DNA from: an uncultured Lachnospiraceae bacterium
GTDB taxonomy: Bacteria > Bacillota > Clostridia > Lachnospirales > Lachnospiraceae
Direction: 5' to 3'
Length of the DNA: 32,441 nucleotides
Assembly (NCBI GenBank): GCA_910585995.1
Contig: CAJUGG010000109.1
Span: forward strand, 1-32,441
Made by a program: the position numbers and the translations under genes. How positions within the stretch are numbered: position 1 is the first letter of the stretch; every line of letters starts with the position of its first letter. A model generated the notes under the pieces. It had not been told where the DNA came from, ran no database searches, and saw only the letters and a list, made by a program, of their open reading frames with translations. Shown one piece after another: positions 31,154 to 32,441 of the stretch.

Positions 31154-32401
31154 ATGCCAGTAAATGAATTGGAGAATACGTCTGGTCAGCTTCAGGTGCG
31201 TCTGGTGATAGAAGGTACGCTAAAACCTGTAGCAAATGCCATGGTGCAGATTTCCTACGAAGGAGACCCAACAAGCAAGATGCAGCAATTTATCACAGAT
31301 GAATCAGGGATGACAGAGCTGATTACGCTTGCGGCTCCCAACTTAGAATACAGCCTTCAGTATTCAGAAGAACAACCCTACGCAGAGTACACTATACAAG
31401 TACAGGCAGAAGGCTACGAGGATGTGGAAGTTGCCGGGACAGAGGTGCTGCCGGGTGTGATTGCGATTCAGGAGATTGAGATGCGCGCAAGCGTCCCCGA
31501 TGAGGAGTTTGAGCGAATCGTCATCGGCCCGCATACCCTGTTTGGCACCTATCCGCCAAAGATTGCAGAGGATGAGATTAAACCGACCGATGAGACAGGA
31601 GAGATTGTCCTAAGCCGGGTGGTAATCCCGGAATTTGTGATTGTGCACGACGGCGTTCCCACAGATACCAGCGCCAAGAATTACTGGGTGCGTTTTCGCG
31701 ACTATATTAAAAATGTGGCTTCTAGCGAAATCTACGCCACTTGGACCGACGCCGCCATCCGGGCCAATGTCCTGGCAATTATGTCCTTTGTGCTGAATCG
31801 GGTGTATACGGAGTGGTATCGCAACAAAGGCTATGATTTTACCATCACCTCCTCCACTGCTTTCGACCAGAAGTGGATATATGGGAGAAATATTTTCCAG
31901 ACTATCTCGAATGTTGTGGATGAGATGTATGGAAATTATCTGTCAAGACCGAATGTCAAGCAGCCGATTCTGACGCAGTACTGTGACGGAAAGCGGGTGA
32001 GTTGCCCGAACTGGATGACGCAGTGGGGAGCACAAAGTCTTGGGGAGCAGGGATATTCGGCAATAGAGATTCTTCGGTACTATTATGGGGACAGCATCTA
32101 TATCAATACGGCAGTAGAAATCTCAGGAGTGCCTTCTTCCTGGCCTGGCTATAATTTAAATCAAGGTACAAGAGGTCCTAAAGTACAACAGATGCAAGAA
32201 CAACTCAATGTGATTGCTGGTTCGTATCCGGCGCTGCCACGTATCGCAGCAGATGGAATCTACGGCCCTATGACAGAGGCAGCCGTCAGAAAATTTCAGT
32301 CTATTTTTGGGCTTTTGGCGACCGGAGTTGTAGATTATGCCACCTGGTATAAAATATCTCAAATCTATGTAGGAGTTTCCAGAATTGCAGAATTAAGATA
32401 A
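31154..32401 (+). CDS. SpoIID-like protein with N-terminal Ig/CnaB-like and C-terminal peptidoglycan-binding domains
   Basis: A 415-residue protein in three parts. Residues about 8-110 form a beta-sandwich of the carboxypeptidase-regulatory/CnaB type (PVANAMVQISYEG, TDESGMTEL). Residues about 180-320 resemble SpoIID/LytB: Glu192 in SSEIYATW sits where the catalytic Glu of SpoIID lies, followed by AAIRANVLAIMSFVLNR and, later, TQWGAQSLGEQGYSAIEILRYYYG. Residues about 331-402 form a PG_binding_1 domain (GTRGPKVQQMQEQL, ADGIYGPMTEAAVRKFQ). The ATG at 31154 has AAGAGG 7 bases upstream. With this start there is no signal peptide. An upstream ATG at 31097 would add a short hydrophobic but Lys/Arg-broken stretch. 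It is probably a sporulation or cell-wall protein, with the SpoIID assignment inferred from motifs. Confidence 0.75.
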   Translation: MPVNELENTSGQLQVRLVIEGTLKPVANAMVQISYEGDPTSKMQQFITDESGMTELITLAAPNLEYSLQYSEEQPYAEYTIQVQAEGYEDVEVAGTEVLPGVIAIQEIEMRASVPDEEFERIVIGPHTLFGTYPPKIAEDEIKPTDETGEIVLSRVVIPEFVIVHDGVPTDTSAKNYWVRFRDYIKNVASSEIYATWTDAAIRANVLAIMSFVLNRVYTEWYRNKGYDFTITSSTAFDQKWIYGRNIFQTISNVVDEMYGNYLSRPNVKQPILTQYCDGKRVSCPNWMTQWGAQSLGEQGYSAIEILRYYYGDSIYINTAVEISGVPSSWPGYNLNQGTRGPKVQQMQEQLNVIAGSYPALPRIAADGIYGPMTEAAVRKFQSIFGLLATGVVDYATWYKISQIYVGVSRIAELR

Positions 32402-32431
32402 ATAGGGCTTTTCTTTTTGGAAAAGATTGGG

Positions 32432-32437
32432 TATAAT
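32432..32437 (+). promoter_or_regulatory. Possible -10 of a gene beyond the window
   Basis: A perfect TATAAT at 32432-32437 lies in the 40 bases after the SpoIID-like gene. No clear -35 is visible (TTTTCT at 32409-32414 is the best at 17 bp). A weak CTTTTC/GAAAAG hairpin precedes it. Too little sequence remains to say more. Confidence 0.3.
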
Positions 32438-32441
32438 GTTA

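Noticed and set aside
1..32441. Insertion sequences, prophage genes, CRISPR arrays, tRNA or rRNA genes
   Set aside because: No transposase or integrase motif, regularly spaced repeats, tRNA cloverleaf or rRNA sequence was seen on either strand.

Overview
The window is from a low-to-mid GC Gram-positive anaerobe, most likely a gut Lachnospiraceae-type member of the Clostridia. The grounds are the gene order murB-rapZ-whiA-HPr-like, the YesN/YesM-type two-component pair, diderm-free lipoprotein transporters, strong AGGAGG-type ribosome binding sites, a cobalamin riboswitch and a SpoIID-like protein. I see no mobile element, CRISPR array, tRNA or rRNA.

Layout: (1) 1-135 is the tail of an unidentified gene. 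(2) 139-2388 holds uvrB behind a LexA-type SOS box and a hairpin-rich leader. (3) 4674-2383, minus strand, is a three-gene unit: cobI (precorrin-2 C20-methyltransferase), an ABC ATPase and an ABC-2 permease. (4) 4675-5445 is a 771-bp gene-free stretch with divergent promoters, a GC-rich inverted-repeat element and a cobalamin riboswitch ending in a terminator. (5) 5446-10982 is the riboswitch-controlled operon: a secreted, lipid-anchored CbiK-like cobaltochelatase, a membrane-anchored two-domain beta protein, and a complete class III (BtuFCD/FepBDC-type) ABC importer whose ATPase has an extra C-terminal domain. (6) 11084-17200 is uvrA with a consensus SOS box, followed with short gaps by murB, rapZ, whiA and a Crh-like HPr, closed by a terminator. 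(7) 17227-19160 has a SAM methyltransferase, hslO (Hsp33) and a small unknown gene. (8) 19299-21490 has nadE and a small membrane protein. (9) 21519-25555 is the mglBAC galactose-type ABC importer. (10) 25583-31056 is a response regulator, a histidine kinase, a membrane-anchored sugar-binding-like protein and a second MglB-like lipoprotein, probably a sensing module for the adjacent transporter. (11) 31154-32401 is a SpoIID-like protein with a peptidoglycan-binding domain.

Three things stand out. First, two ~88-nt hairpin elements (19184-19271 and 22871-22959) lie just upstream of the RBS of nadE and of mglA. They share unpaired sequence, loop length and arm length, while at least nine stem base pairs differ by compensatory changes, which is the signature of a conserved RNA structure. 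Second, the B12-riboswitch operon puts a tetrapyrrole metal chelatase outside the cell next to a dedicated importer, suggesting extracellular handling of a tetrapyrrole or its metal. Third, uvrB and uvrA each carry an SOS box but are separated by about 8.8 kb that holds the cobI and riboswitch units, and the uvrA SOS box heads an apparent operon of cell-wall and morphogenesis genes.
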